Shown: positions 31,928 through 42,200 of the stretch, piece after piece | Layout: every line of letters starts with the position of its first letter | Numbering within the stretch: the first letter of the stretch is position 1 | Assembly (NCBI RefSeq): GCF_022440805.1 | Contig: NZ_JAKNTK010000001.1 | Location: 248,001 to 312,000 of the forward strand | Reading direction: 5' to 3' | DNA from: Holdemania massiliensis | GTDB lineage: Bacteria > Bacillota_I > Bacilli_A > Erysipelotrichales > Erysipelotrichaceae | DNA length: 64,000 bases | Notes under the pieces: model-generated | The model's input: only the letters and a program-made list of their open reading frames with translations | Databases searched by the model: none | Told to the model about the DNA's origin: nothing | Program-made: the position numbers and the translations under genes

Positions 31928-32454
31928 GTGACCTTGTTGGTTTGAAAAAACTGTTGGATCAGCTGGATGCCGTGTCAGATAACGCCCAGGACGTCCTGTT
32001 AAAGTCCATGAAAAGGGCTGCAGGTTTTGTCCGCGATGACGCTCGATTACGTGTACCGTTTAAAACAGGGGATCTGCGGCGCAGGATTCACAGCCGTACG
32101 ACGAAAACAGAAACAGGTGTAAGGTCAGTCGTCTCTGTCAGCTCTGAATATGGCGCTTATGTCGAATTCGGCACGGGTCCACGGGGTGAAGAAAATCACG
32201 AGGGGATCTCGCCAGAACTGAATCCGCATTACTCGCAAACAGGATGGACAATACCGGCCAGCGCTATGTCTGAAAAAGACGCACAGGACTATGGGCTGGG
32301 AATTGCCAAAAAAGATGGCAAAGTGATCGGGTATTATACCAAAGGTATGCCAGCACGACCTTACATGTATCCGGCGCTGAAGGATAACGAGGATCAGATC
32401 AATAAAAACGTGGCCAAGGATCTCAAAAAAGCAATCAAGGAGGCAGCGAAATGA
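31924..32454 (+). CDS. HK97 gp10-like tail-completion protein
   Basis: A 176-residue protein with AAGFVRDDARLRVPFKTGDL followed by RRRIHSRT and YGAYVEFGTG, the signature of the HK97-gp10 family. Overlaps the next gene by 4 bp. Confidence 0.88.
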   Translation: MSDLVGLKKLLDQLDAVSDNAQDVLLKSMKRAAGFVRDDARLRVPFKTGDLRRRIHSRTTKTETGVRSVVSVSSEYGAYVEFGTGPRGEENHEGISPELNPHYSQTGWTIPASAMSEKDAQDYGLGIAKKDGKVIGYYTKGMPARPYMYPALKDNEDQINKNVAKDLKKAIKEAAK

Positions 32455-32807
32455 TAGACGCCAAAAAGATTATCTTCGGGGAATTAAAGAAAATCTCTGA
32501 AAATGTAACGGATACCTATCCGGATGACTGGAAGAAGTTTCCCTGCATTCAGTTTTTAGAAGAGGAAAATATTCCGCAGGAGATTACCGACGACACAGAG
32601 CGCATGTCATATATCCGCTATAAAGTGGATATCTGGGATAAAGTTAGTACAACGGCAGCAGCCCTGCAGATCAATGCGGTGTTTGCCGGACTGGGGCTCA
32701 ACCGGTCATCCAGCGTGGATGTACCGGAGCAGTCTTATTTAAAGCACAAAGTGATGCGTTTTGAGGGTGTCGTGGATCACGATACCCTGATTGTTTATCA
32801 GAAATAG
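32451..32807 (+). CDS. Tail terminator protein
   Basis: A 118-residue protein (VTDTYPDDWKKFPCIQFLEE ... RYKVDIWDKVSTTAAALQIN) with the strand-helix pattern of siphovirus tail terminators. Position before the tail tube gene supports this. Confidence 0.72.
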   Translation: MIDAKKIIFGELKKISENVTDTYPDDWKKFPCIQFLEEENIPQEITDDTERMSYIRYKVDIWDKVSTTAAALQINAVFAGLGLNRSSSVDVPEQSYLKHKVMRFEGVVDHDTLIVYQK

Positions 32808-32822
32808 AAAGGGGCGAAGTGA

Positions 32823-33236
32823 ATGCTTGCCAATGGAATTAAGTTAGGCTACAAAGAAACTGCGGAAGCCGCAGAGTTTACCGATCTGACAGGGTTGAAG
32901 GAAGTGCCGGAACTTGGTTCGGATCCAGAGAAAGTAGATAACACCGATTTAGCTGCTGATGTAAAGCAGTACGAAATGGGAATCGGTGATGCCGGGGATA
33001 TGGAGTATAAGTTCAAGTATGTGAATACGGCTAATTCCTCTTATCGAAAACTGCGGACTGCTGCAGATAGTAAGAAGGTTTATCCTTTCCAGCAGACGAT
33101 GCCGGACGGAACTAAGTATCAGTTTGATGCGCAGGTCAACGTCAAAGTTGGAGGCGGTGGCGTGAATGCCGCGATTGAATTTACAGCGTCGATGGCGCTG
33201 CAGAGTAAGATCACAGTTGTGGATCCGACGGAATAG
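32823..33236 (+). CDS. Major tail tube protein
   Basis: A 137-residue strand-rich protein: TDLTGLKEVPELGSDPEKVD near the start and KYQFDAQVNVKVGGGGVNAA near the end. Size and place, ahead of the tail chaperones, fit the tube protein. AAAGGGGCG precedes the ATG. Confidence 0.82.
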   Translation: MLANGIKLGYKETAEAAEFTDLTGLKEVPELGSDPEKVDNTDLAADVKQYEMGIGDAGDMEYKFKYVNTANSSYRKLRTAADSKKVYPFQQTMPDGTKYQFDAQVNVKVGGGGVNAAIEFTASMALQSKITVVDPTE

Positions 33237-33249
33237 GAGATGAAAAATA

Positions 33250-33630
33250 ATGAATGAAACAAAAAGAAAGCCCTTTGCGGTCTGGACTGTTGGAGAAACC
33301 GACTACAGGCTTAAACTGGACACAGCCACGATCGCAGAACTAGAAACAAAGTTTAAATGCAATTTGCTGACCCTGCTGGAAAGCAGCGGCAGTATGCCGG
33401 CTTTGTCAGTCATGCTGACGATCATCCATGGGGCGATGAAAAAATTCAATCATGGCGTTACCTATAAAGAGGTTCAGAGTTTGTTTGATCAGTATTTGGA
33501 TGAGGGCGGTTCTCAGGTAGCGTTTCTGTCAGATATTGTACTGCCGGTTTATCAGGTGTCCGGTTTTTTCTCGGAAGCTCAGACGGAAGTCATGGACAGC
33601 CAGATGGCGGAGGTTCGCGAGAATATCTAA
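33250..33630 (+). CDS. Tail assembly chaperone, short form (G)
   Basis: A 126-residue protein (FAVWTVGETDYRLKLDTATI then AELETKFKCNLLTLL) matching the gpG-type chaperone of Firmicutes siphophages. The reading frame stops at 33630, but a slippery site 60 bases earlier allows a -1 shift into the T frame, giving the longer GT product. Confidence 0.82.
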   Translation: MNETKRKPFAVWTVGETDYRLKLDTATIAELETKFKCNLLTLLESSGSMPALSVMLTIIHGAMKKFNHGVTYKEVQSLFDQYLDEGGSQVAFLSDIVLPVYQVSGFFSEAQTEVMDSQMAEVRENI

Positions 33631-34016
33631 CTGTTACTGACTATCTGAATGAGCTTTATGTTCAGGCGCTGAAATTTGGAATCACCCCCGATTGTTTCTG
33701 GGCGTCAACGGTCCAAGAGATCATTGACATGATCGATGCCCGGCAGGAAAAACAAACAGAGGAGCTTAAGCTGCAGATCACGATGCTGTCTGTCCAAGCA
33801 GAACAGATTTTTGAAGGCATGGTCACAATTTGGAGCGATAAAAACAGCAAGCCTCAGCGTCGGCAAATTTGGGATTTTTACCCGAAGCTTTTTGAAAAAG
33901 AGCGTGAGGCGTATGAAATTCAGCGTCAAAAAGACGAAATGGCTTTGTATCAAGCGAAATTCAATGATTTCGTGCTCAGGCATAATCGCAAATATGGAGG
34001 TGATGACCAAGCATGA
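33250..34016 (+). CDS. Tail assembly chaperone, frameshifted long form (GT)
   Basis: After the slip at T TTT TTC (33564-33570) the -1 frame is open without a stop from 33570 to 34016. It reads LGSSDGSHGQPDGGGSREYL and then TVTDYLNELYVQALKFGITP, followed by a charged helical part (RQEKQTEELKLQITMLSVQA). The T frame has an ATG only at 33729, well inside the domain, so the frameshift product is the natural one. Its ratio to G probably sets tail length assembly. The stop overlaps the tape measure start. Confidence 0.78.
33564..33570 (+). other. Programmed -1 frameshift slippery heptamer
   Basis: TTTTTTC in the zero frame reads T TTT TTC, an ideal X-XXY-YYZ pattern. Both tRNAs can re-pair after slipping back one base. 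Confidence 0.75.
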
Positions 34017-36514
34017 ACGGAATCACTCTTGAAAAGCTGCAGGTCATCATCGAAGCGCAGACCCAGGATCTGCGCAACGAGCTTGCTAAAGTAAAGCAGC
34101 AGCTCACATCAACCTCAGCCGCAGTAAAAAAAGAAACCGGGAAGATCGGAAATTCCTTCGGCGGAATGATGAAAAAGGTCATGGGTTTGGTAGGAATTAC
34201 CGCCGTTGTCACCTCTCTTAAGAAAGTAGGATCAGCCGCAATCGAGATGGCCAGTGATCTGCAGGAGGTGCAAAACGTCGTCGATACGGCGTTTGGTGAC
34301 ATGGCTTATATGGTTGAGAATTTCTCAAAGAAAGCGATCGATCAGTTCGGCATGTCGGAGCTGACGGCGAAGCGGACAGCGTCCACCTACATGGCCATGT
34401 CAAAGGGCATGGGAATCGCCGGGGACAAAGCGGCGAAGATGGCGATCAGTGTTGCGGGATTAACTGGCGATGTCGCTTCGTTTTACAATGTCAGCCAGTC
34501 GGTAGCGGACACAGCGCTGAAATCCATCTGGACAGGTGAGACAGAAAGCCTGAAGCAATTCGGCGTTGTCATGACGCAAACGAATCTGCAGCAGTTTGCT
34601 TATAGCAAAGGGATCCAGAAGACGATTGCCGACATGGATCAGGCAGAACAGACAACGCTGCGGTATATGTACGTCACTGAGCAGCTTAGTCTGGCTCAGG
34701 GTGACTTTTCCAAGACCAGCGGCAGCTGGGCAAACCAGATCCGCATCTTGCAAGAGCGCTGGAAGCAGCTGCTGGGGATCATCGGAAACGGTTTGGTTCA
34801 GGTGCTGACGCCGGTTATTCAGTTTATCAATATGATCGTTTCCAAGTTGTTGTGGTTTGCGCAGGTGCTGCAGTCTGTCTTCCGCGGCTTATTTGGCGGT
34901 GGTAAAGCGGATCCAGTAGCAGGCGCGGCTGCATCAGCGAGCAAAGCGGAATCCGCCCAAAACGGGTACACTAACTCGCTAAAAAAATCAGATGCTCAGG
35001 CTAAAAAGAATCAGAAAACTTTGGCCGGCTTCGATGAAATCAATAACATCAATCAACCGCAATCTGGAGCTGAGGGTGCTGATATGTCCGGGCTTGGCGG
35101 CGATGGATTCGCAATAGATTTCGGAGATCTCGGGCTGGATGAAGAGCCTGATACATCCGGAATTGAGAAAGCGGCCGAGAAGATCAGAAACATCATCAAG
35201 GGGGTGCTGGACTTCCTTGATGAGAATAAGGCTAAAATTCTTGCGATTATGGGTGGCGTTGCCGCCTTTTTAATTGCCTTGAAATGGCCTGCAATTGCAG
35301 CAGCGATTGGAAAGATTGTGATGCCGCTTAAAAAAGCATTTGACTGGTTAAAGGCGTTTATGAGCCTGGCGTCAAGCGAAGGGATCATCGGAGCTTTAAA
35401 AGCTGCCTTCTTGGGATTCAGTACAACAGGGCTGATTGTAGCGGCGGTCATCGGAGCTGTGGTAGCGGCGGTGATTTACCTCTGGAACACCTCAGACGAA
35501 TTCCGCAACAATGTGATGGCTGTTGTGGAGGGCCTGATGTCAGTGTTGAATCAGTTGTGGCAAGGCGTGTTGGTACCGATCGGGAATTTTATCTTGGATT
35601 TGATCGACAATGTGATCATGCCGTTGGTCAATATCATCGCTCAAGCCGTTTGTGCTGTCGTTTTAGAGTTGAGTGGTGTATTATCCGCTTTATGGGTCAA
35701 TATACTGCAGCCCATCGCTGAATTTATTGTGGGTGTTTTATCGGTTTGCTTCCAAGGATTGTATGATATCTGGGTGGCTATGCTGCCAGCGATCAATGAG
35801 ATGATGGCAATCTTGCAGACAATTTGGGTTGACACACTGCAGCCGATTGCTGCTTTTATTGCGGATGTGCTCATTGTTGCTATTCAACTATTGGGTACAA
35901 TCATCCAAACCGTTCTGACAACCGCGCAGACAATGTTTAATAAGCTGGTTACTTTCTTGACTGGTACCTTTGCAAAAAGCTGGGAAACCGTCTGGGGTGG
36001 CTGTAAAACTGTGTTTGCAACGATCTGGAACACGATTATCGACATCATAGAAACAGCTGTGAATTTTATCATCGACGCGATTAACTGGTGTATTGATCAA
36101 ATTAATAAGATCCACATTGATGTGCCTGGGTGGGTTACGGCCTTAACCGGAATGACCACTTTTGGCTTTAATATCGCTCGTATAGAGCGTGTGTCGTTAC
36201 CGCGGATTGAGATGCCGAAACTGGCCAACGGTGGTTTGGCCTACGGTCCTACTACGGCGATTGTCGGTGACAATCCAGGGGCATCGTCGGATCCAGAGGT
36301 TATCGCACCACTGTCTAAGCTGCAGAACTTAATGGGCTTCGGCAGCGCGGAAACGCTGAACGCTTTGAATCGTCTATACGATATCCTGCTCATGATTTAT
36401 GAAAAGGACGACACCGTTATCATTGATGGGGAATCATTGGCCGATCGAATCAACAGGATCAACAAGGACAATGATCGCAGGCGGGGAAATCCGGTATTTG
36501 CCTTGGAAAGATAG
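34013..36514 (+). CDS. Tail tape measure protein
   Basis: An 833-residue protein. It begins with helical coil (LEKLQVIIEAQTQDLRNELA), has a phage minor tail/TMP region with ASDLQEVQNVVDTAFGDMAY and MSKGMGIAGDKAAKMA, then long hydrophobic segments (about residues 410-720), as in proteins that later enter the membrane. Its length governs tail length; at 833 residues the tail would be of moderate length. No peptidase or lysozyme domain was noticed. The start overlaps the GT stop by 4 bp. Confidence 0.9.
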   Translation: MNGITLEKLQVIIEAQTQDLRNELAKVKQQLTSTSAAVKKETGKIGNSFGGMMKKVMGLVGITAVVTSLKKVGSAAIEMASDLQEVQNVVDTAFGDMAYMVENFSKKAIDQFGMSELTAKRTASTYMAMSKGMGIAGDKAAKMAISVAGLTGDVASFYNVSQSVADTALKSIWTGETESLKQFGVVMTQTNLQQFAYSKGIQKTIADMDQAEQTTLRYMYVTEQLSLAQGDFSKTSGSWANQIRILQERWKQLLGIIGNGLVQVLTPVIQFINMIVSKLLWFAQVLQSVFRGLFGGGKADPVAGAAASASKAESAQNGYTNSLKKSDAQAKKNQKTLAGFDEINNINQPQSGAEGADMSGLGGDGFAIDFGDLGLDEEPDTSGIEKAAEKIRNIIKGVLDFLDENKAKILAIMGGVAAFLIALKWPAIAAAIGKIVMPLKKAFDWLKAFMSLASSEGIIGALKAAFLGFSTTGLIVAAVIGAVVAAVIYLWNTSDEFRNNVMAVVEGLMSVLNQLWQGVLVPIGNFILDLIDNVIMPLVNIIAQAVCAVVLELSGVLSALWVNILQPIAEFIVGVLSVCFQGLYDIWVAMLPAINEMMAILQTIWVDTLQPIAAFIADVLIVAIQLLGTIIQTVLTTAQTMFNKLVTFLTGTFAKSWETVWGGCKTVFATIWNTIIDIIETAVNFIIDAINWCIDQINKIHIDVPGWVTALTGMTTFGFNIARIERVSLPRIEMPKLANGGLAYGPTTAIVGDNPGASSDPEVIAPLSKLQNLMGFGSAETLNALNRLYDILLMIYEKDDTVIIDGESLADRINRINKDNDRRRGNPVFALER

Positions 36515-36526
36515 GAGGGATAGGCA

Positions 36527-36904
36527 ATGATCTATATTTGGACAGACGATGATCCAACACCACGAGAATTACCAATCCCTTGTAAATTTGACTGGCAGTT
36601 CTCTGACCTAGATCGGGGATCCGGGCGAAATGATTTTGGCTTAATGATGAGAGAAAGAATTGGGTCAAAAGTAAAATTAACTCTGAGCTGGAATCCAAAA
36701 AAGCAAAACAGAAAAGCAAATGAGGCAATGATCCGTTTTTTGAAATCATTGCCTCCTTATTGTTATTTGAAATATCCGGATCCGGACGGAACAACGCCAA
36801 CGATTGAGTGCTATCGTGGAGATATTAAATCCGGGATGTATCACTATGATCCAATTAGCGGCAGCATTTGGAAGGATACGTCAACGTCCTTTACAGAGAG
36901 GTAG
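36527..36904 (+). CDS. Tail protein, 125 residues
   Basis: Strand-rich protein (MIYIWTDDDPTPRELPIPCK ... LTLSWNPKKQNRKANEAMIR) following the tape measure gene, where distal tail or DUF6711-type proteins occur. AGGAGGG precedes the start. Exact role not clear. Confidence 0.65.
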   Translation: MIYIWTDDDPTPRELPIPCKFDWQFSDLDRGSGRNDFGLMMRERIGSKVKLTLSWNPKKQNRKANEAMIRFLKSLPPYCYLKYPDPDGTTPTIECYRGDIKSGMYHYDPISGSIWKDTSTSFTER

Positions 36905-36912
36905 GCGCTGAT

Positions 36913-38871
36913 ATGGCAAAAACAACGCAGACCTTTTTTGAGAACTCTATTTATAAGTATAGGGATACGGAAGCTGAGATCGATATTGACGTTTTTGACA
37001 ATACCGCCAAAGGAGATATTAGTGATGTGACTGTAAGTCAGCGGCGTCTGGCTCATCTCACTGAGGTGTATGACGGAGATCGGGATATCCCTAAGCGGTT
37101 CGCAACCTGCGAGTACGATCAATTTTCACTTGACGGATCCATGACCCTTCTTCCAGATGATTACGCGCGTGAGAAGGTCGGCTGGTGGTCGGAGCTGTCG
37201 GATGATAACTGCGAGTTTATCCGACCGCAGATCATCACAGTGCGGTTTGACAAGCGGCACAGCTCAGCCGGGATCACTTGCTATTACGATGAGTACAGTA
37301 AACCGGTGGAGTCGATCTGTCGATGGTATCGTGGTGATGAGCTGTTGGCAGAGTACAAGCTACTTTACCCAGCGTGGACGGTTGAGTCCTTTAACAGCGC
37401 CAACATCACTGTCGATCAATTTAATGAGATGACCGTTGGATCGTTCAATTACGGCGAGGCACCGGCAAAACAGGAGTATGGGCAGAGCGTTGACGGCTAT
37501 GATCATATTGAGATCGAGATGATTCAGACGCAAAACCCACAGACCTATGTCAAGCTTTACGAGATTGATTTTGGGTTGACGTATGCGCTGACAGGCGAGC
37601 AAACACAGGGGGCAAAGGTTAAAGAGCAGGTATCCTTATTGAGCAACACTCTTTACCCCAACGAGCTGTCTTTTAATCTTGAGAATTATGAGCGCAAGTA
37701 TGATCTGCTCAACCCGTCGGATCTGCTGCGTTATTTTAAAAAAGGGCAGGAGGTGCGGGTCCAGGCCGGTGTCAAAAATCGCAAGACTGGGATTTATGAG
37801 CGGAACAACATGGGCAAATATTACCTAGATCCACCATCCAGTAAATCCGCCAAGCTGACCTGCAAGGCTTACGGCATCTTAAACATGCTGCTGGATGATG
37901 AGGACTATTACTCCCCGTTTTGGCAGGACGCAACAGTCGCTGATATCGTCAATGACATCCTGATTGGCTACGACCACTACGTCCATCCTAACGTCGCCGG
38001 GATTAAGCTGACCGGCTACATCCCAACGCAAAACAAAAAGGACGCCTTAAAGGTAGTGGCTATCGCGGTGGGTGCCATTGTCAAAGAGGGACGTGACGGT
38101 AAGATTTACTTTTATCAGGCGACAGAGGAGCTGATCAGCAATCAGATTATTGCGGAGGACACAGTTTATACGGGCTGGCCGCATGCAGGCATGCTGATGG
38201 CCGGTCTGCAGCCCTTACCGCAGACAATCGTTGCACTGCCGTATGTGCTTAAGGTCGATCGCAACACCCGGCTAGGGGATATCGACTCCAAAGACATTGG
38301 CAGTTACACCAAGGTGTCCGTCAGTTACTTTAACTATGGACCAGCAAACTCGACTGCTGAGCTGCAGGAGCTGTTTAGCGGCGAGGTGATCACTGATGAG
38401 GACGGTAATGCCAAGATTACTTATTCAGATGCGCCAGTCTACGATCTGACCTGTGAGCTGCCAACTGGCTGCACAATCAAGCACTACGCTGATGTAAGTC
38501 TGTTCCGTGGCGATCCTGATACGATTTATGAGCTGGTAGTCAAGGGTAGGGTGCGCAAGGTTTCGAGCGCCACAGCCAGCGCTATGCAGCCCCAGATCGA
38601 GATTGACCCGCAAGCACAAACGCTGGTGCTGGACAGCTGCAATGAGCTGATCGGCAGCGCCCAGCAAGCCAGGACTGCCGCTAGGTGGTATCTGGATCAG
38701 ATGCAAAAACGGCTGGACATCAGCTTCAAGTGGTGGGCAGTGGCAACCACGGAGGCATCAGAGTATTTAGAGGTTGAGACCACTTACGGAACCATCGTTA
38801 AGGCGCAGATCAGCAGCATTGAGTATGATCTCGGCGGTGGATTGACCGCAACCGTTAAGGGGGTGGTGTGA
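36913..38871 (+). CDS. Tail-tip protein (distal tail/hub-like), 652 residues
   Basis: Large strand-rich protein beginning MAKTTQTFFENSIYKYRDTE. Stretches such as DGSMTLLPDDYAREKVGWWS, VSLLSNTLYPNELSFNLENY and YTKVSVSYFNYGPANSTAEL suggest baseplate or hub folds, as in tail-associated proteins that follow TMP. The start is the ATG at 36913, not the longer frame at 36868, which overlaps the previous gene without a ribosome binding site. A receptor or baseplate role is likely. Confidence 0.7.
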   Translation: MAKTTQTFFENSIYKYRDTEAEIDIDVFDNTAKGDISDVTVSQRRLAHLTEVYDGDRDIPKRFATCEYDQFSLDGSMTLLPDDYAREKVGWWSELSDDNCEFIRPQIITVRFDKRHSSAGITCYYDEYSKPVESICRWYRGDELLAEYKLLYPAWTVESFNSANITVDQFNEMTVGSFNYGEAPAKQEYGQSVDGYDHIEIEMIQTQNPQTYVKLYEIDFGLTYALTGEQTQGAKVKEQVSLLSNTLYPNELSFNLENYERKYDLLNPSDLLRYFKKGQEVRVQAGVKNRKTGIYERNNMGKYYLDPPSSKSAKLTCKAYGILNMLLDDEDYYSPFWQDATVADIVNDILIGYDHYVHPNVAGIKLTGYIPTQNKKDALKVVAIAVGAIVKEGRDGKIYFYQATEELISNQIIAEDTVYTGWPHAGMLMAGLQPLPQTIVALPYVLKVDRNTRLGDIDSKDIGSYTKVSVSYFNYGPANSTAELQELFSGEVITDEDGNAKITYSDAPVYDLTCELPTGCTIKHYADVSLFRGDPDTIYELVVKGRVRKVSSATASAMQPQIEIDPQAQTLVLDSCNELIGSAQQARTAARWYLDQMQKRLDISFKWWAVATTEASEYLEVETTYGTIVKAQISSIEYDLGGGLTATVKGVV

Positions 38872-38872
38872 T

Positions 38873-39274
38873 ATGGAGTATAAAACTTTCCGGGCGACGG
38901 ACCGTTACAACGTTGACGACCTGCTGCGGGTTGAGCGTAACTGCCAGATCCTGAGGGATCGGATTGCAGCGTTACTTGGCGTTAATCTGCAGCTGGACAT
39001 CCGGACGGACTGGGATCTGACCAGCCTGCCGACGATCAGCCAGATGGATCGGATCCGGTGCAACATCGAGCAGCTGGCACGCACCATGCGCGACGCCTAC
39101 ACGATCCCCGATTTTGGAGATTATTTTGATTACACGATCGCTAACCAGTTTGAGCGGGCGTTTGAGTTTATGGATCAGTACCTTGCGGATCTGATCGCGA
39201 TCATCAGTCAGCCGCTGGCTAGTCAGTATTTTGCCAACGAGCCATTATTTCTGCCTGCAGAGAGGAGGGATTAA
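38873..39274 (+). CDS. Baseplate-associated protein, 133 residues
   Basis: Helical protein with a repeated acidic/hydrophobic pattern (VDDLLRVERNCQILRDRIAA and FERAFEFMDQYLADLIAIIS). It sits between the hub and the tail fibre and is probably a fibre attachment part. It lies one base after the previous stop codon. Not recognised. Confidence 0.55.
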   Translation: MEYKTFRATDRYNVDDLLRVERNCQILRDRIAALLGVNLQLDIRTDWDLTSLPTISQMDRIRCNIEQLARTMRDAYTIPDFGDYFDYTIANQFERAFEFMDQYLADLIAIISQPLASQYFANEPLFLPAERRD

Positions 39275-42200
39275 GTGGCAAATTTATATGATTTCACGGA
39301 GCGGCTCAAGTTGCTCCTTTATTTAAACCATCGCAAGTCATCGGTCAATACCCGACATTTTGATGACAACTTTCAGGCGGTGGATGACTTTGCACGGGAG
39401 ACGGATCAAAAGTTTGTCGACCAGGATACAGCGCGGAATCAGCTGCAGTCTGATCTACTGGAGATCATCCGCACCAACAAAACTGCTTTTGACAATCACG
39501 CTGCAGATCAAAGCAATCCACACGCTGTTACCAAGCTGCAGGTGGGGTTGGGTAATGCGGATAACACAAGCGATATCGACAAGCCAGTCTCAACAGCCCA
39601 GGCTAAGGCGATCAAAGCAGTCCAGGATGACGTAACCACGCATAAGCAAGACACTGATAATCCCCACGGGGTGACCAAAGCTCAAGTCGGACTTGGCAGC
39701 GCCGATGATACCAGTGATCTTGACAAGCCGGTGTCGACTGCCCAGGCGGCAGCCATAAAGACAGTACAGGACGATATTACGGCTCATAAAAACAGTAAGA
39801 CCAATCCCCATGGCGTGACAAAATCGCAGGTGGGGCTGGGCAATGTGCCCAACGTGGCAACCAACGATCAGACGCCAAGCTACACTGCAGCTACTGTCCT
39901 GGCTGCTCTCGTGTCCGGTGAGAAGCTCAGCGTTGCTTTTGGTAAGCTCGCCAAGGGTACAACGGATCTGATCTCCCATCTAGCCAACAAGTCTAATCCG
40001 CATGGAGTGACCAAAGCACAGATCGGATTGGGTAGTGTTGACAATACTGCGGATAAGTCTAAACCGGTATCCACACCGCAGCAGAACGCGATTGACGCCG
40101 CAATGGCTCAAGCTAACGCCTACACACTGCAAAAGATCGCGGATCTGATCAACGGCGCTCCGGAGTCGATGGATACGTTAAAAGAGGTCGCTGATGCCCT
40201 CGCTGCCAACGAGGATGTCATGTCTGCCTTAAACGCGGCCATCGGCACCAAAGCACCCCAAGCGGAGCTTGATGGGCACACCGGTAATACGACAATCCAC
40301 ATTACGGCAACAGAGCGCACGAACTGGAACGGTGCGGTTAACGCAAAGCATAGTCATGCCAATAAAGCGTTGTTGGACACCTACACGCAAACCGAAGCTA
40401 ACCTTGCAAGCGCGGTAAGTAACAAGCACAGTCATGGTAATAAGTCGGTTATAGATGGCATTACAGCCGCTCTAATCAGCGCATGGAACGGTGCAGTAAG
40501 TGCTCAACATAGTCACAGCAATAAGGCTCTGCTGGACTCTTACACACAGACTGAAACTAACCTGGCGTCAGCCGTGTCATCTAAGCATACTCATAGCAAT
40601 AAAGCAGTGATTGATAAGATTACTCAGGCTATGTTAGATACCTGGGATACGGTGAGCGGTAAAGCGGCAGCAGTGCATAAGCACGTTAAAGTTGATATTA
40701 CTGACTTTCCAGCTTCGTTAAAAAATCCAACGGCGTTAACGCTAAAGCTGAACGGTACAGCTGCAGTTACTTACGATGGATCCGCTGCTAAAGAGGTTAA
40801 TGTCACACCGGCAGGGATCGGAGCTGCGGTAAGCGATCATGTGCATACTAGCATTAATGATAGCGGTGACGGCAAGCCGACAACGTTTGCTTACTCAAAG
40901 TCCGGTCTTGAAACAACCTCATGGGTTGCGGCATGGAGTGGCAAAGAGCTGCGCGCTATATCGCCAGCCAATCTTTTAAAAACAATTGGTGCAGCTGCGG
41001 CGAGCCACACGCATACCAAAGCTCAGATCAGCGACTTTGCTCATACACACGATGATCGGTATTATACCGAAGCTGAAATCGACACTAAGGTAAAAACGAT
41101 TAATGACACCATCGCAAGTAAAGGCGGTGGGGATATGTTGAAATCTGTCTATGATACCGACGGTGATGGTATCGTTGACAAAGCTGAGGCTGTACCTTGG
41201 TCTGGTGTAACGGGTAAACCATCAACCTTCGCACCGTCTTCACATACGCATACAAAAGGTCAGATTAGCGATTTCCCTACATCTCTCCCAGCCAATGGAG
41301 GCACAGCGAATTACTTAAATGCAATAGCAATACCAGCAAATGCTAATTTAAACAGTTACACTACGCCGGGATTTTATTATTGCGCGGCGAATGCAACTGT
41401 GGCTACGATGACTAATGCGCCTTCAGGTAATGCTTTCTTCATGATTGTAGGGAAGCACGCAGGAACATTTCAGATGTTTGTTGAATATACAGTTTCTAGT
41501 CAGAAAATATACATCAGAAATTATTATGGTAGCTGGGGTTCTTGGCAACGTATTTTTACGACAGCAAATAAACCAACTTTATCCGAATTAGGAGCTGCTG
41601 CTACGAGCCATACACACACGAAATCGCAGATATCAGACTTTCCTTCTTCGTTACCTGCTAATGGTGGTAACGCAGCTACGGTTGGAGGGTTTACTGTTGG
41701 TGTTAATGTCCCGGCAAACGCTAAGTTTACTGACACGGTTTATACACACCCAGCTTACACTGCAAGGAGTTCTGGCCTCTACAAGATTACAGTTGACGCA
41801 AAAGGACATGTTTCTGCTGTTACAGCTGTATCCAAAGCTGATATTACTGCGTTAGGTATACCGGGGCAAGATACAAACACGGTGTACACTCACCCTACAA
41901 CTGCTGGCAATAAGCATATTCCATCCGGCGGGTCGTCAGGTCAGATATTACGCTGGTCATCTGATGGTACAGCAGTTTGGGGTGCTGATAACAACACAAC
42001 TTATAGTGCATTTAAAGCAGCAACAGCTTCAGCCGCCGGTGGGGCAGGTTTAGTACCAGCGCCTGCTGCTGGTAAACAAACCAGTTTTTTAAGAGGTGAT
42101 GGTACGTGGGCTGTGCCGAGTAACACGACTTACGGTTTAGCGACCGCAAGCGCCAATGGGTTAATGCCGGCTACCTATGTTGCAAAAGTGGACAAGCTTA

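Noticed and set aside
35053..35451. A 132-codon leftward frame within the tape measure gene
   Set aside because: No start signal, lies opposite a clear gene; a frame shadow.
39515..40117. Regular repeats that might suggest a CRISPR array
   Set aside because: Units of about 48 codons translate to a known fibre repeat within one long reading frame. No CRISPR array or cas gene was found anywhere in the window.
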